Notes under the pieces: model-generated
The model's database searches: none
What the model saw: the letters and a program-made list of their open reading frames with translations, nothing else
What the model was told of the DNA's origin: nothing
DNA from: Lepiota brunneoincarnata
Taxonomy: Eukaryota > Basidiomycota > Agaricomycetes > Agaricales > Agaricaceae
DNA: 41,299 nt
Assembly (NCBI GenBank): GCA_023014365.1
Contig: JAEBUN010000092.1
Location: forward strand, 1-41,299
Direction: 5' to 3'
Program-made: the position numbers and the translations under genes
In this document: positions 8,852 to 19,746 of the stretch, piece by piece
How positions within the stretch are numbered: position 1 is the first letter of the stretch
How the letters are laid out: every line of letters begins with the position of its first letter

Positions 8852-9981
8852 CGTCCAGGAGGTCACCTCGGGTTCGACCAAATACTCTGGCTATCTTCCC
8901 TACTCTGACCCGTATGCCCAATGGCTCATATTACGTACTTACCATGGTAACGCCACGCCGCAGATATTACAACCCTCCTCCCCAGAGAATCATTCGCAAG
9001 ATTCCAGGAAACGGTACGTTCATATTTTGGTGCATTATAAAAATCAACCCAGGGACATCTCAGGCCCTGTCGAGGATCTTTCTCTCATTGAGTGCATATG
9101 TCCCTTGTACACCAATTGAAGAGAATGCCCACTTCGCCCTAGTGTTCAATGCAACGGTTGGTCTGCCGGCGGTCCGCAATATGTCGGCTCCGCTCCTGCC
9201 CCTATCTTTGGCACCGTTGCCGCTGGCTCTCAGGTCAAATTAAACTGGACCACCTGGCCCGACAGCCATGTGGGGCCAATGATTACTTACATGGCCCGTG
9301 CCCCTTCTGATGTCACTAAATGGAACCCTGGCACTTCGTATGTGTTTGTTAGCAGCTTTCCACCCCGAGGAGCTTAAACGATTGAACACAGTACAGTCTG
9401 GTTCAAGGTTTCCGAGACTGGCAAAGACTCGTCCGGCAGATGGGCTTCTACCGATGTATTATACGCTAACAACCACATTTACACTTTTACGATTCCACGC
9501 AACCTAAAACCTGGTCAGTATATCATCCGCCACGAAATGTGAGTTCTCTTTGCTCTGTTACAAAATAGCAGAACTGAAAGATTACGGATAGCATTGCCCT
9601 CCACGCCGCCTGGACATATCCTGGTGCTCAGGTCTACCCTAGCTGCATCCAGGTCCAAGTTACCGGTTCCGGAAATGCGCTCCCTACATCCTTCGTCTCC
9701 TTCCCTGGCGCCTACAATGACAACACTCCAGGAATTGTGTATGATGTCTATACCAGTGAGTCTTCTTCAACGTGGAAGAGTTATTTCTAAACACCGTTCC
9801 ATTCCTTGCCAGACAAGGGTGTAAGTCGCCTTCATTCCCCCATTTGAAAGCAATATGGAATACTGAAACAATTGACAATAGCCCTATCCCATCCCTGGCC
9901 CCGCCATGTACGTTTCCTGCTAACTTGCTAATGATGATCGCGTGTTAAGACCCCCCACCCAGCTGGACAGGGGGCAACTGA

Positions 9982-10224
9982 AGGACCGAATGCTCTCATC
10001 TTTGTTCTCAATGAACCAAATCTACGGAGTATATTAGTTGACATCGGGATTGCCAAGGAACCTCGCAAATCTTTTAAGATCACTATCATTGTCTATAAAG
10101 ATATATTTTGATTCGTACATGCACTCGTGCATAATGCAGCGATAGAAAGCTAACTACGGGTCGGGAAAATGGACGTTCTGCGAACAGAAATAACGGACGA
10201 GATCGACACTGAGCCTTTCGTGCT
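9982..10224. other. Convergent 3' intergenic region (LPMO / thiolase)
   Basis: About 240 bp between two convergent stop codons; AT-rich and without ORFs. Presumably both 3' UTRs. Confidence 0.5.
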
Positions 10225-12184
10225 TTAAAGCTTGGCTTGCTGGAGAACATAGGGAGAGAACTTCTTGGACTTAACCCTATCTACATCGGCCAGAGTGACA
10301 GGTTTACATTCACAGGCGTGGTTATAGCCCAATCTGTTTCCGGATTGAGTATCAGTACCATGATCGAAGTTAGGGATGAGATTAAAATGCGGCGGATGGG
10401 GGATGAAGGACGAGTAGGATCAGGGGATATGAAACTGGTCGTCGGACGGTGATTGAACAAGAACATGCTGCAGAAGAGTTGTGGGAAGGTCGAGTACCCA
10501 CCTTGTCCTACCGTCTGGGCCTTCCGGATTGAAAAACTCTGGCCGGCGGAGAAGAGAAACGACGACAGCACCGCCCAGACCAACATTGTGCACCAAACCG
10601 TACTTTCCACAGGGATCAGGTGTATCGAAGAGTCCAGGGGCTTGCATGGGCCCCGCCCAATTGCGAAGCTGCATCATGATGTAGAAGTGCATTCCAAGAC
10701 CAGTTGCACCGAGGGGATGGCCTTTGGCTTCAAGTCCACCACTAGGGTTCACGACATATTTGCCGCCGTACTGCCGCAGAATAAGCTTTTCTACTACGGG
10801 GTGTAGGAAAGACTTACGGTATTGTCTCCGCGTTCGACAAGTATATGTGCTTCACTTTCTCTGCAGAGACCAAGGGCAGGGTATGTGATCAACTATGCAC
10901 ATGAAACTTGTATAAGTATTCGATTGAAATGGGCACTTTCATACCTCGTTAGCAGCAAAGCAATCGTGAAGCTCAACAACTCCAACTTGGTCCCTGCCTT
11001 CTCCGGGGCCAAATCCAGCATCCTTGAATACCTTGTCAGCACAGGCCTTGGTCATACCGTAGCCAATGACTTCCATGGGGCTGCGGCTCTCGAAGGTACT
11101 GGGGCCATCAGTGGCGAGATGTATAGCGACGACCTCGATAGCCTGGTTCTCAAGCCCATACTTGTGGACGAAATCCTCCGAAGCAACCACGCAGGCGGCA
11201 GCGCCGTCCTGAATTCAAAGTGTAAGATCACAGTTTGTGCAGACTGGGTTTTCTGCGAGCGTACCGATGTAGGGCTGCACATGAACTTGGTGAGTTGCTT
11301 GGTGATCTTGGGGGCTGCCTTGACCTGCTCAACGCTCCAGCCATCACGAAACTGCGAGTAAGGGTTATTGACTGAATGCTTATGATTCTTAGAAGCTACA
11401 TCTACTCTGAGCATTTGTTTTGTACCTCTGGATCCAAACGCTCACCAATCATGGCCAAGTGATGCGTATTGGCACCATACTTCATGAAATATTCCTGTGC
11501 GCCATTACTAAACATACGAGGCGCACCAGGGCCGTGATTTTCGCCGAACTCCTCTTCGAGCTCCGTGGACCTCGCACCAATGATGGCAGTGGGAGGGGTT
11601 CGATCGGGAAAGTTGGTCCCGAGACTGCCTGGCTTCATGCGCTCGAAGCCGAGGGCGATGGCACATTCAGCCTGACCGTACCTGACGGCACTGTTGGCCT
11701 GGAAAAGGGCGGCAGAGCCGGTCGAGCAATTGTTGTTGACATTGACGATTGGGATGTGGGTTAGACCAAGGTTGTAAAGCGAGCGCTATTGGTATGTTAG
11801 AAAACACGATTCGGAGTTATAAGTGTGACTTTACTTGTCCAGCGGTGGAATCGCCGTAGCAGTAGCCAACAAAAGCGGTTTCGACTTCATCGTAGGTGAT
11901 ACCTGAGCGGAGATGAAGTGTAATAATGGCCACAAATCACCAGGAATTGACTCACCTGCGTCAAGCAGGGCCTTGGTAGCCGCTTCCAAACCCATCTAAT
12001 ACGCGTGTCAAATGAAGAACATGGTGAGGATTGAACAGCAACCGTACATCCTCCGTCGTCCTCTTTCCCCTAGGCTGCTCGGTTCATGTCAGCAAGTCTG
12101 GTCAAACTTGTTGAGGCTTCTGCTAACCTTGATAAATGCAGTGCATCCACCGCCAATCAAGAAGGTTCTTCGCCCGTAACCCAT
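10225..12184 (-). CDS. Peroxisomal SCP-X-type thiolase (3-ketoacyl-CoA thiolase)
   Basis: Thiolytic enzyme for 3-ketoacyl-CoA in peroxisomal lipid oxidation. Ten exons: 12184-12128, 12074-12048, 11995-11956, 11902-11835, 11785-11426, 11387-11265, 11208-10945, 10892-10818, 10770-10502, 10333-10225. They join to 463 residues without a break. Start at MGYGRRTFLIGG, where the ATG sits in a good GCCATGG context. Seen: nucleophile Cys84 in NNNCSTG; HDCFAANE at about 306; NPSGGLEAKGHPLGATG with His356; and GLGGAVVVSLLRR. The C-terminus is QQAKL, a type-1 peroxisomal targeting signal; it lies in the last exon and is missed if the last intron is read through. The chain ends at the thiolase domain, so the lipid-binding SCP2 domain of animal SCP-X is absent. 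Head-to-tail with DNMT2, 136 bp apart. Confidence 0.93.
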
Positions 12185-12320
12185 GGCAAAATCAGTAGAT
12201 GTAAGGACCGTTGGAGATGGCGGGGGATCAATATGAGGATCAACATCCAGGTGACCGGGTATATCACACCCCATGTTCCCATGCACATGACCCTATCCCA
12301 AGCTCAGGAGAACAAAAGAG

Positions 12321-13711
12321 TTATTCACTGAATAGATACTCTATGAGGGCTTGTACAACGGTAACATTGATACTATTACCAATTAATCTATACCTCGATC
12401 GGACTGTGACGGCACTTATATCCTGGCCACCTGAAGCTAAATTGCTCGGCGGAATTGGAGGGAGAGTTGAATCCGAAGATTCTGAGTAGCTCGTCTGGAG
12501 AAAAATACCGTAGTTCGAGAGGGTTCAAAATATTGACTGCGTCTGGGCCATCAGGTCGGGCGGCCCTAAATTGATCGAATACAGTCGCCGTCTTGAAAAT
12601 GTTAGCAGGGAGCGCCATAGGATGCAAGAGGAAGCATACATCAAGATTCTCATTCATCTGCAGGATTGATCCGGCACCTTGAACTAGTTGTGTGTATCCT
12701 GGAGGATGGTCATTGATGAATCACTCTAAAAAATCGGACAGAGTCCAGAATACCTCTAGTAAAGCAACATGACCGTCGAGAAGACGGATATATCACGTCA
12801 AAGAGACGACCCCACTTGAATAAAACCTTATCGGGTATTGGGTAATCAGACGTTCCGTCGTCACTGTCTAGGTAATGGCTGATAGTAGGAATCTCGGTGT
12901 TGGACGGGGGCTCCGTCGAGTCGTTGAATCGATCATCAACCCAATCTTCACCCTGACCAGGAATGTGCCTCCAAACACGATCAATATCCTTTTCTGTAGT
13001 GTGGGCAAATCGCAAAGGTTTCTTCTTTGCCAGGAAGTAATATCTCAGCCTCGAATTCGGGACAGCGAACTGTAGCGGAGTCAGAAGGAGCTCCAAAGTG
13101 TGGTAACCAAGCGACTGCATGACGGAGAGAAGCGTACGTCGAGTGACTGAATTCTTTTCAGCGAGAGGTAAAAAAAAATCAGACGGTGGTGAGTTAAAGG
13201 TGAAGGTAAAAAGCACCTCGAAGCCAGCAACGTTTTCTACCAAGAGTCTGGAGGGCAAAGCGCCTGATTTTGCCAGTTCCGGCAACACATTCTGAATGAG
13301 GTGCAAAAAGGATCGTGCACGGGGATCAGACGCGCCCCTTGCGTTAGGATTGAGAACTGTGTAGGGTTGGCATGCGGGAGAAAAAAGCCAGAGATCCGCG
13401 TTATAGACAGCAAGTTGTGCTGATGAGAGCCTGGAGATATCAACCTAAGAGAGGGTTCTGGTATCACTATTTTGATGAAAAGAGGAAGGAAGGGACCTTT
13501 TTAATAGTTTCGGGAGGGTGGTTGACTCGGTAGACTCGACAGGCAACCGGATCCCAATCAAACGCCTGAACGACGGATGCCGCCGACGGAGCTACGCCGA
13601 AGAGCGAGGTGCAGGCCCCCTGAGAAGGTTTGTGAGAAGAAAAGAGCAATGTTAATTCTATGAACTATGCATACCAATACCCGCGTAGAACTCGAGCGCA
13701 CGAACAGGCAT
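12321..13711 (-). CDS. DNMT2: DNMT2-type tRNA (cytosine-5) methyltransferase, one apparent frameshift
   Basis: Homologues methylate C38 of tRNA-Asp despite a DNA-methyltransferase fold. Exons: 13711-13675, 13619-13497, 13444-13217, 13153-12754, 12698-12640, 12591-12431, 12393-12321. Motifs: I, EFYAGIGGLHLAL; AFDWDPVACRVYRVNHP; IV, SPACQPYTVLNP with the catalytic Cys (PAC instead of PPC); VI, ENVAGFE; LQFAVPNSRLRYY; the Dnmt2-specific CFT in CCFTRG; and X, RLIGNSINVTVVQALIEYL. Length would be about 359. Exon 2 needs a one-base correction near 13585: motif I and VVQAFDWDP lie in adjacent frames, and exons 1+2 total 160 nt. An extra G in GGCGGCATCC is enough, so an assembly error is likely, though a null allele is possible. 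The last intron is only 37 nt (12430-12394) but is needed to reach motif X. Confidence 0.9.
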
Positions 13712-13927
13712 AGCCAGACATTGGGATTTTCTTTTTTCAAGAACAGAATACCAATTAATGATTACTTAATCAATTGAACATTCTATCGCCCTTCCCGTCC
13801 AAGCGTTCACTGGCACTATTCTCCTTGCAATCCTCCTCGATTGCACTCACAGCCTCCATTTCCATACCCTGCGACGCCCCATAACACATATTTTATCTTC
13901 CTTTGGTCCACGTACTATCTTCACCTT
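13712..13927. promoter_or_regulatory. Bidirectional promoter region, DNMT2 / PHD protein
   Basis: 216 bp between two divergent start codons, so the promoters and 5' leaders of both genes must share this space. It holds a CAATTGA-like stretch (13771-13778) and pyrimidine-rich tracts on the plus strand before the PHD start. No TATA box is evident. Confidence 0.55.
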
Positions 13928-16900
13928 ATGGCCACAGCCGCTCAGGGTCATCCCGAATCTGAGAGCGCAACCAATTTGCCTCCCAATCAAGCATTCTCCA
14001 TTTCTTCCCAGACCCTTCCGCCTTCGATTCCTTCCCCTACACCAGACCCAGCCCAGTCTCCCACTGAACAACCTTCAGAATTTCCTGATATGACCTCATT
14101 GTCCTCCATCTCACGGTACGTGCTTTTCTCTCTGCTTTCTCGACCCTCCCAAGTTCAACCACACCCAGGATGGAACAGGCCGAGGGACTCTCACCAGCTT
14201 TTTCTGCGAGACCGTACAGCCATCTTCCTACTCCCCAAAGGCAAGGATCAATTTCTCCTTCATCCAGACCCTCTTGCAACCCAGCTTTGGTTCTGAACAT
14301 TGGCTTAATTTGTCAACATCACAGTCCGAACAATATTGCTCGCTACGTAGGAGACCTACCTCAAACACCCCAATCTCCTGTCCCGACCATGTATGTTAGC
14401 AAGCCTTGTCTTCTAAACCTCTTTATGACTCTTTTCCAGCTCCCAGCCCGCCGGCCCATCGACCACGTCTTCCTCGTATCAGAGATTGGCGACCCAAAAA
14501 CAGTAAGCTAGACCCGCTTGGGCCTCCCACACAGTCAATTTTCAAATCGTTGTAGGACTGCAGAAGACACTCCCACCAAAGGACATGGGTCAAAGCAATG
14601 CATGACGCCAGAGTCGAGGTCGGTGAATGACCATATAAATCAATTTCAAACGCTCAAAAATAGTTCTGGCAGTCCGTCTTATGATTCACGGACAACACCA
14701 CCACCACGTATCGGCTTATCTACTGTCCCTTCTTTACGGTACTGGCCTTTTTCTCGGCTATGACTAGTTTTCTCAACAGTTCTAATGAACAGCATCAACA
14801 ATGACACCCCCAGAGTCGCACAACCCTCGTAAGCAGATAACATATACTGCTTTCTCCTCTATCTAATGCATTCTCCAGCCTCGTTCTCGAACTCGCTGCC
14901 CCAACTGCCTCCCCTTTGGCTCCTTCCCCTCACATCTCCTCGCCCATCTCTGCCACTTCTGAACATTCTTCTTGTCTCTCTTCACCCTTCATTGCCAAAC
15001 TCTCCATGGTGGAACGACACTCGAAGAGGAAACAAGCCCGCTCGTCGACTGCTAGTCCCACATCTATGGAAGTTGATGACATTTTCTCTAGTCCTTCCTC
15101 GGCCGTTCCATCCCGGTTCACCCATAAAGACACAATACTCTTATCAACTCCTCCAGTATTACATCCCCCTCAAACGCCAACGTCAGCTATACCCGCCGCT
15201 GGCGGCGAGATTGAGAGGATTAGACAAGCTCTTATCGAGGATCATTTAGCTCAAATTCGAGAGGCGGAAACTCGCAGACCCGAGTACCTCAAACGCAGCA
15301 AGAGACCCCTCTCAGACGTTGAGCAGACTATATATTCCGACGATAGAGAACGGGAGCGGGGCCACCTCGTTGGGATTACAGAGAGCCCCAACAAAGGCAG
15401 GCGGCTCAAGCTATTTCAAGAGACTTCAGAGGAGAGTTTTGAGGAGAGCTTGATGGCGGGAGGGTATGGTCTATATGTGGGTCCTCTGTTTCCTTAGCTT
15501 CTATTTCGAGATTGAACTTGGGTAACAGAGAACTAATGACTGGGTCCGCCAACCTCAGCCCCTTTCGGTCTTTGGTTCCAATACTTCTAGTACGCCAAAC
15601 GTTGCAGAGATCTTTGAACGCGTGGAAGAGCCACCGTTGACCGAAAAAGAGCTCAAGAAACGAAAACGCCTAGAAGCGTTCCGTTCAAGCGCCTCCAACA
15701 ATAAGCCCAGGCCCAGGCTATATCCTGTTGAACTGGCTGGTAAAGGTCGTGTCCTGCTGGATATCCCCAACGAAGAACGATTTGCAACTTCCGGTTCAGT
15801 TGAAGCAACAACTTCGAGGAGACGTGGCGGAGGCAAGCGGAAGAAGAAGAGCACCGAAGTCGCAGATGGAAAAGATAAGACTGTGTCAAGTTTTGTTGAA
15901 GAGCCTGAGGGGCCCAATTGGCTGGACGATGAATTCCCTTGGAGGCTCCGGAAAGAGGAACGTAATGAGGAAGAGAAGGCGATGGAAGATGAGAGGTTGA
16001 AGTGGATCGAGAGGTTCCTAGATCGGGACACGGATGATGAGGAAGTCGGTGAAGATGGTCCTAAGATTGCTGGTGTGGATGATGAGGACGAGGAAATTCT
16101 ACCTTCGGCCAAGTGGGGTCTTGTTTATGAAGACGAAACAGACAAACCAATGCCAGTAAGGATGGGAAGAGGTAAACTGGTTCCGTTACTCGCTCATCCG
16201 GAAGATCCTCGGAGAGCAAACGCAAAGAAAAAGAGGGTGTTCCCAAGCGATCCTGCTGACGCTCGAGCCGCTTTGTTGGCCAAGAAGAGTGTGCGGACAC
16301 TCGCATATCGTAACCAGAGGAAACAGCGGGATGTAGAAGCTGAGACCGACTTGGAAGCCGTGATTTGTATCTGCAATGGAAAGGACGATGGAAGGGAACT
16401 AGTCCAATGCGATGGATGCCAGACCTGGTACCACTTGGATTGCATCGGCATCCGCAATATCGCAGAGTTGGGCCGAGAGGATGACCCGTGGTTTTGCAGG
16501 AGCTGCGTAACCAGGATCAGATCCCCATCGCCTGCAGGAGATCCCTTACCTGTCGTTCCCCGAGAGCCGACGTTTGCACCTACCGATGACGCACCTCACG
16601 TCCGTCGAACACATGATCCCACTCTTTATCAGCCCCTCCACAACTCTCCCCTATGGAATCCTCCGAGGGCCCCGAAGACTCCGACACGAGGAGTAGGACG
16701 ATATTCGGAACCAGACGCGTTGTCTTCATCGGACTCCTCCAAGTTTCCTTCAACTCCACAAAACTTTCCGCATGATATCAGATTATACAACACACCCGGT
16801 CCTTTCGAATATCACCCTTCATCTACCAATGATGATCTCCCAGTTCGACCCCAATTCGACTCCTTCACGTGGCATCAAGTTCGGGGTCCCGTTTACGACA

Positions 16901-17263
16901 CCCAAATCGAATCCTTGGTCCATCCGGGCGGGTGGTCTGTTCCAAACACCCCAAAGGCACTATAACCGAAGCTCGATCGGTCGAAGTTTCGGCAGCTTGG
17001 AAGAGATGGGAGGGACCCTTGGTGCTTTCGATGGGCTTACCAGATACCATAATCTGGAAGATTCACCTGTGAGAAGGAATGCTGGTGATGGCATCAAGCC
17101 AAGGAAAATTCTTGAATCACCTCTGCTTTCGAAAGCCATTCTTCCACCACGACCTGGCCCTGAAGAATCTCCCATTGTAAGGTTCCAACCACAGTACGAC
17201 GGGGGCAACATCCCCAGTGTTACAGGCGCGTTGGTTCGAGACGATAGTGCACACATGCGCTGA
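13928..17263 (+). CDS. PHD-finger nuclear protein
   Basis: Multi-exon gene starting at ATG 13928 (MATAAQGHPESES). Exon ends I could place: 14115, 14391, 14505 (donor in AAACA/gtaagc), 14829 and 15476; the 53-nt intron before 15529 joins GYGLY to RTNDW. Most of the protein is Ser/Pro/Thr-rich and probably disordered, with basic KKRKR and KRKKKS stretches (nuclear). One C4HC3 PHD finger (16364-16506): CICNG, LVQCDGCQTWYHLDC, WFCRSC. The aromatic residue and acidic strand fit a methyl-lysine-histone reader, by family analogy only. No SET, TFIIS or other catalytic domain is seen. The downstream part (about 16850-17263; FGVPFTTPKSN to DDSAHMR) lies in another frame, while the PHD frame itself stops at 16965. 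Either an unplaced intron or a one-base error joins them, so the C-terminus is uncertain. Confidence 0.8.
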
Positions 17264-17775
17264 GTGAGAAGTGGGGTTCGCCAACCAATAGATGGCCAGC
17301 AGATCGAAGGAACGGGAGGAAATTTTGACTAATAGATATACATTTGCCTTCTTTTAATGAGATATTTATCTACCCACTCTCCTCCCCTATGCTTAGTTCC
17401 TGTTGATTGATCTGTGTATGTATCTGATCTAAGTCTAACAACGTCCACGCGGCCGAACGGTTTGCCCACTGTCGGGCATCAACAGATGCGTGACGTTACT
17501 TGGGATAGGGTCGGAGTGCGTATTGAATTCCTTCCAAATGAAAAGACATCAGATACCAGACGCAGACCGCCTGCGAATCTCCATCGTGTGTTTTGACGGC
17601 TCTCTTTATGCGACTACCTTATTCATAACCCTCATCTGCTTCAGGCGCTCGCGATTCTCAGGTTAAAGCCCAAAGAAGCATCCATCCCGTGTACGCATAG
17701 CCTTGGAATACACGACCTAGACCCCAGCCCTCACAACCTTCCCTAGCATACGTGCTGGACTTGTGCTCCAGATTC
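17264..17775. other. Intergenic region after the PHD gene
   Basis: 3' UTR of the PHD gene and promoter/5' leader of the next gene. No ORF I can support. The first exon of the next gene may lie here, since no start codon is found in frame with its first clear exon. Confidence 0.4.
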
Positions 17776-19746
17776 CCTCCGTCCGGTTACAAACTACCGA
17801 CGGTGGAGCCCTCATGGAAGTCATACGCGCTGCAACTCGAGCGTGATTATGAACAACTCAAAGTGCAGTACGAAGCACAGAAAACAGGTGAGTGTTCATT
17901 TCTCACTAATTGACGCGAAGTCGTTGACCCTATCTGCCGGCCTAAGAATTGCTTGCGCGAACTGTTCCAAAAGTCTCCCCGGGAACTGTATTGTCGAACG
18001 AGCAAACGAACGCGAAGACTGTTGCCAGTAGAAGGAAAGCAAAGGCGAAAAAGACCTCGGGCAATGACGTCATATCACCACTTGATATACAAGGTGTTTA
18101 TCAAGGGTTACAGATCTTGTATGACCGTAAGCGATTCGGTCCTGTACACAACCCGATTGACACCATACTCTGGTCATGTAGAGAGCACCAAAATTCCGCG
18201 GGACGGGGATCTTTTGACCGCTCTCCAAGCCTTTGAGACAGCGGCCTGTGGCGATGTAAACGGATCTACTCTGCTTCAGGCTACACTTCACACTCTCCGC
18301 GTTGCTGCTCGACTTCTAGGTTCAACGCTGGACTCTGACTCTACACAGACAACAAACAATGTCAGCTTATGGGCGCTTGGGAACGCATTGCATCATGTTA
18401 TCATTGGTGCACTGGGCTCCATAGCTACCTACCAGGCGCCTATTTCAGGATTGGAACCACAGTTGACCGAAGTTGACATGGTTTTTGACTGCTTGATTGA
18501 CAGCGTGTTCAAACCAATCGTACGGGCTTTTAAGCAACTATCAAAAGCACCTCTGCTGGGCGGAACAGGCGAATTTCCGGCTCCAACTCAAAGAGCACTA
18601 GGTCATGTTGTGGAGACAACTCCATGCGATATCGATTTACGTCCAGATCTGTTGCGACTCTTCCAAACCCTCATCGGAAGCCTTTCCTTCGCGCAAAAAT
18701 CCATTAACGGCAATCACAGGGACGATCAAACTAATCGTTGGCTCGTCAGTTTTTCCACCCTCAAAGCCTCTCTTGTTTTGGAAACCATCCACGAACTCGG
18801 AATGGTTCTCTTTCCCATCTCTCCTGGGGGGTCGGACCCAAATAGCTCCGGCACTGACCCTCAATACCACGGTCGAAGTGTTGGATCAGGAGCCTTACGT
18901 TCAGTGGTGCCTGCCTCTGCCGACTTGAACACTCGTGTGAAGCGTCTCGTGGCAAAGGATACTCTGTGGTATTTGTGCTCCCTAATGCACATACTTGCTG
19001 GTCTTCCCACGTTTGCAGAGCTCAACCTACCTTCCTGGGATATGCCAGCAGGATCCACAGGCCCATCCTCGCCAGAAGCTACAACTACGAAGGACCGGAC
19101 TAAAATCGAGCTTCTGGGGCTCCTCCACGATGCTATACTCTCTGCGTTATACGAACTTGTTTTGAAATGCCAACCAACAATAAGCCAACTCGAAAAGGGC
19201 CATGACCAGTTTAAGGGTAGAGATAGAGATTGCCCAACCAATGATCAAGTCAATAATAGCTGTCCCGCCAAATCCGGTTTATACGATCAATATCCGAATG
19301 CTGCATCTGATTCGCAACCAAGGATGGAGGAGTACAAAGTCGACGCTCTCAAAGGGGAGGTTTTTTTATCCAATGATGATGCGGGCAAAAAGTGGGGCTC
19401 AAAATTGCAGGGCCAACTCTATACTCCAAATGACAAGGAATCCGAGGTCGGAGACCCTGGCGGACGCGACCCACCCACCCTAGTTGATATCATCACGACC
19501 TCTGCACTGACCGGCGGTGCAGGTTATGACACCGACACCCAAACTTACGATGCCGTATCTCAGGATAAACCAGATGGGGTTACATATTTAACTAAACGAT
19601 CCTTGCCAGCACCCCAACCTGAACCCGGGTTGCTTGCATCACATGCAGGGGGGCCCTTGTTAGAAGGTTTGATTGATGAGGCTGGCTTTGGGATGTTGCT
19701 GGGTGTTGTCGAACGCTATATCTTGGACCCCGAGTATACGAGATAG
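17776..19746 (+). CDS. Unrecognised basidiomycete protein of about 600 residues
   Basis: I do not recognise this protein. Clear exons: about 17776-17887 (ends LERDYEQLKVQYEAQK, a short coiled-coil-like stretch), 17947-18126 and 18182-19746. The two introns are canonical and preserve the frame across ELLARTVPKVSPG and ILYD/QSTKIPRD; without splicing 18127-18181 the frame breaks, which supports a real gene. Exon 2 has a basic cluster, SRRKAKAKK, a possible nuclear signal. The long last exon encodes a helical, Leu/Ala-rich domain (LQATLHTLRVAARLLGS, LWALGNALHHVIIGALG, VFDCLIDSVFKPIVRAFKQL) and then a hydrophilic, probably disordered tail. No signal peptide or membrane segment. The true start is unresolved, probably in an unplaced first exon upstream of 17776. 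Confidence 0.7.

Larger units (their letters stand above)
3557..9981 (+). pseudogene. AA9 lytic polysaccharide monooxygenase, split by a copia insertion
   Basis: Copper-dependent, secreted enzyme family that oxidatively cleaves cellulose or other beta-glucans. The ATG at 3557 starts a 21-residue signal peptide ending VEA; the mature chain begins HGYV, so His22 is the N-terminal copper-brace histidine. Exons: 3557-3627, then after the inserted element 8852-8911, 8964-9013, 9064-9091, 9143-9337, 9392-9538, 9592-9755, 9813-9820, 9882-9907, 9963-9981. All eight introns are GT-AG. Joined without the element they give 255 residues in one frame, normal for a single-domain AA9. Family hallmarks seen: DVQCNGWSAGG, the second histidine in DSHVGPMITYMA, RHEIIALH, and the axial-tyrosine region GAQVYPSC; the end is GPAIWTGGN. 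No CBM1 follows. The element enters between bases 2 and 3 of codon 24, so the interrupted frame reads into the LTR and stops at 3689 after 44 codons. Apart from the insertion no lesion is visible. Confidence 0.93.

Noticed and set aside
15555..16112. 185-codon Ser-rich minus-strand ORF
   Set aside because: Antisense shadow of the Glu/Lys-rich part of the PHD gene.
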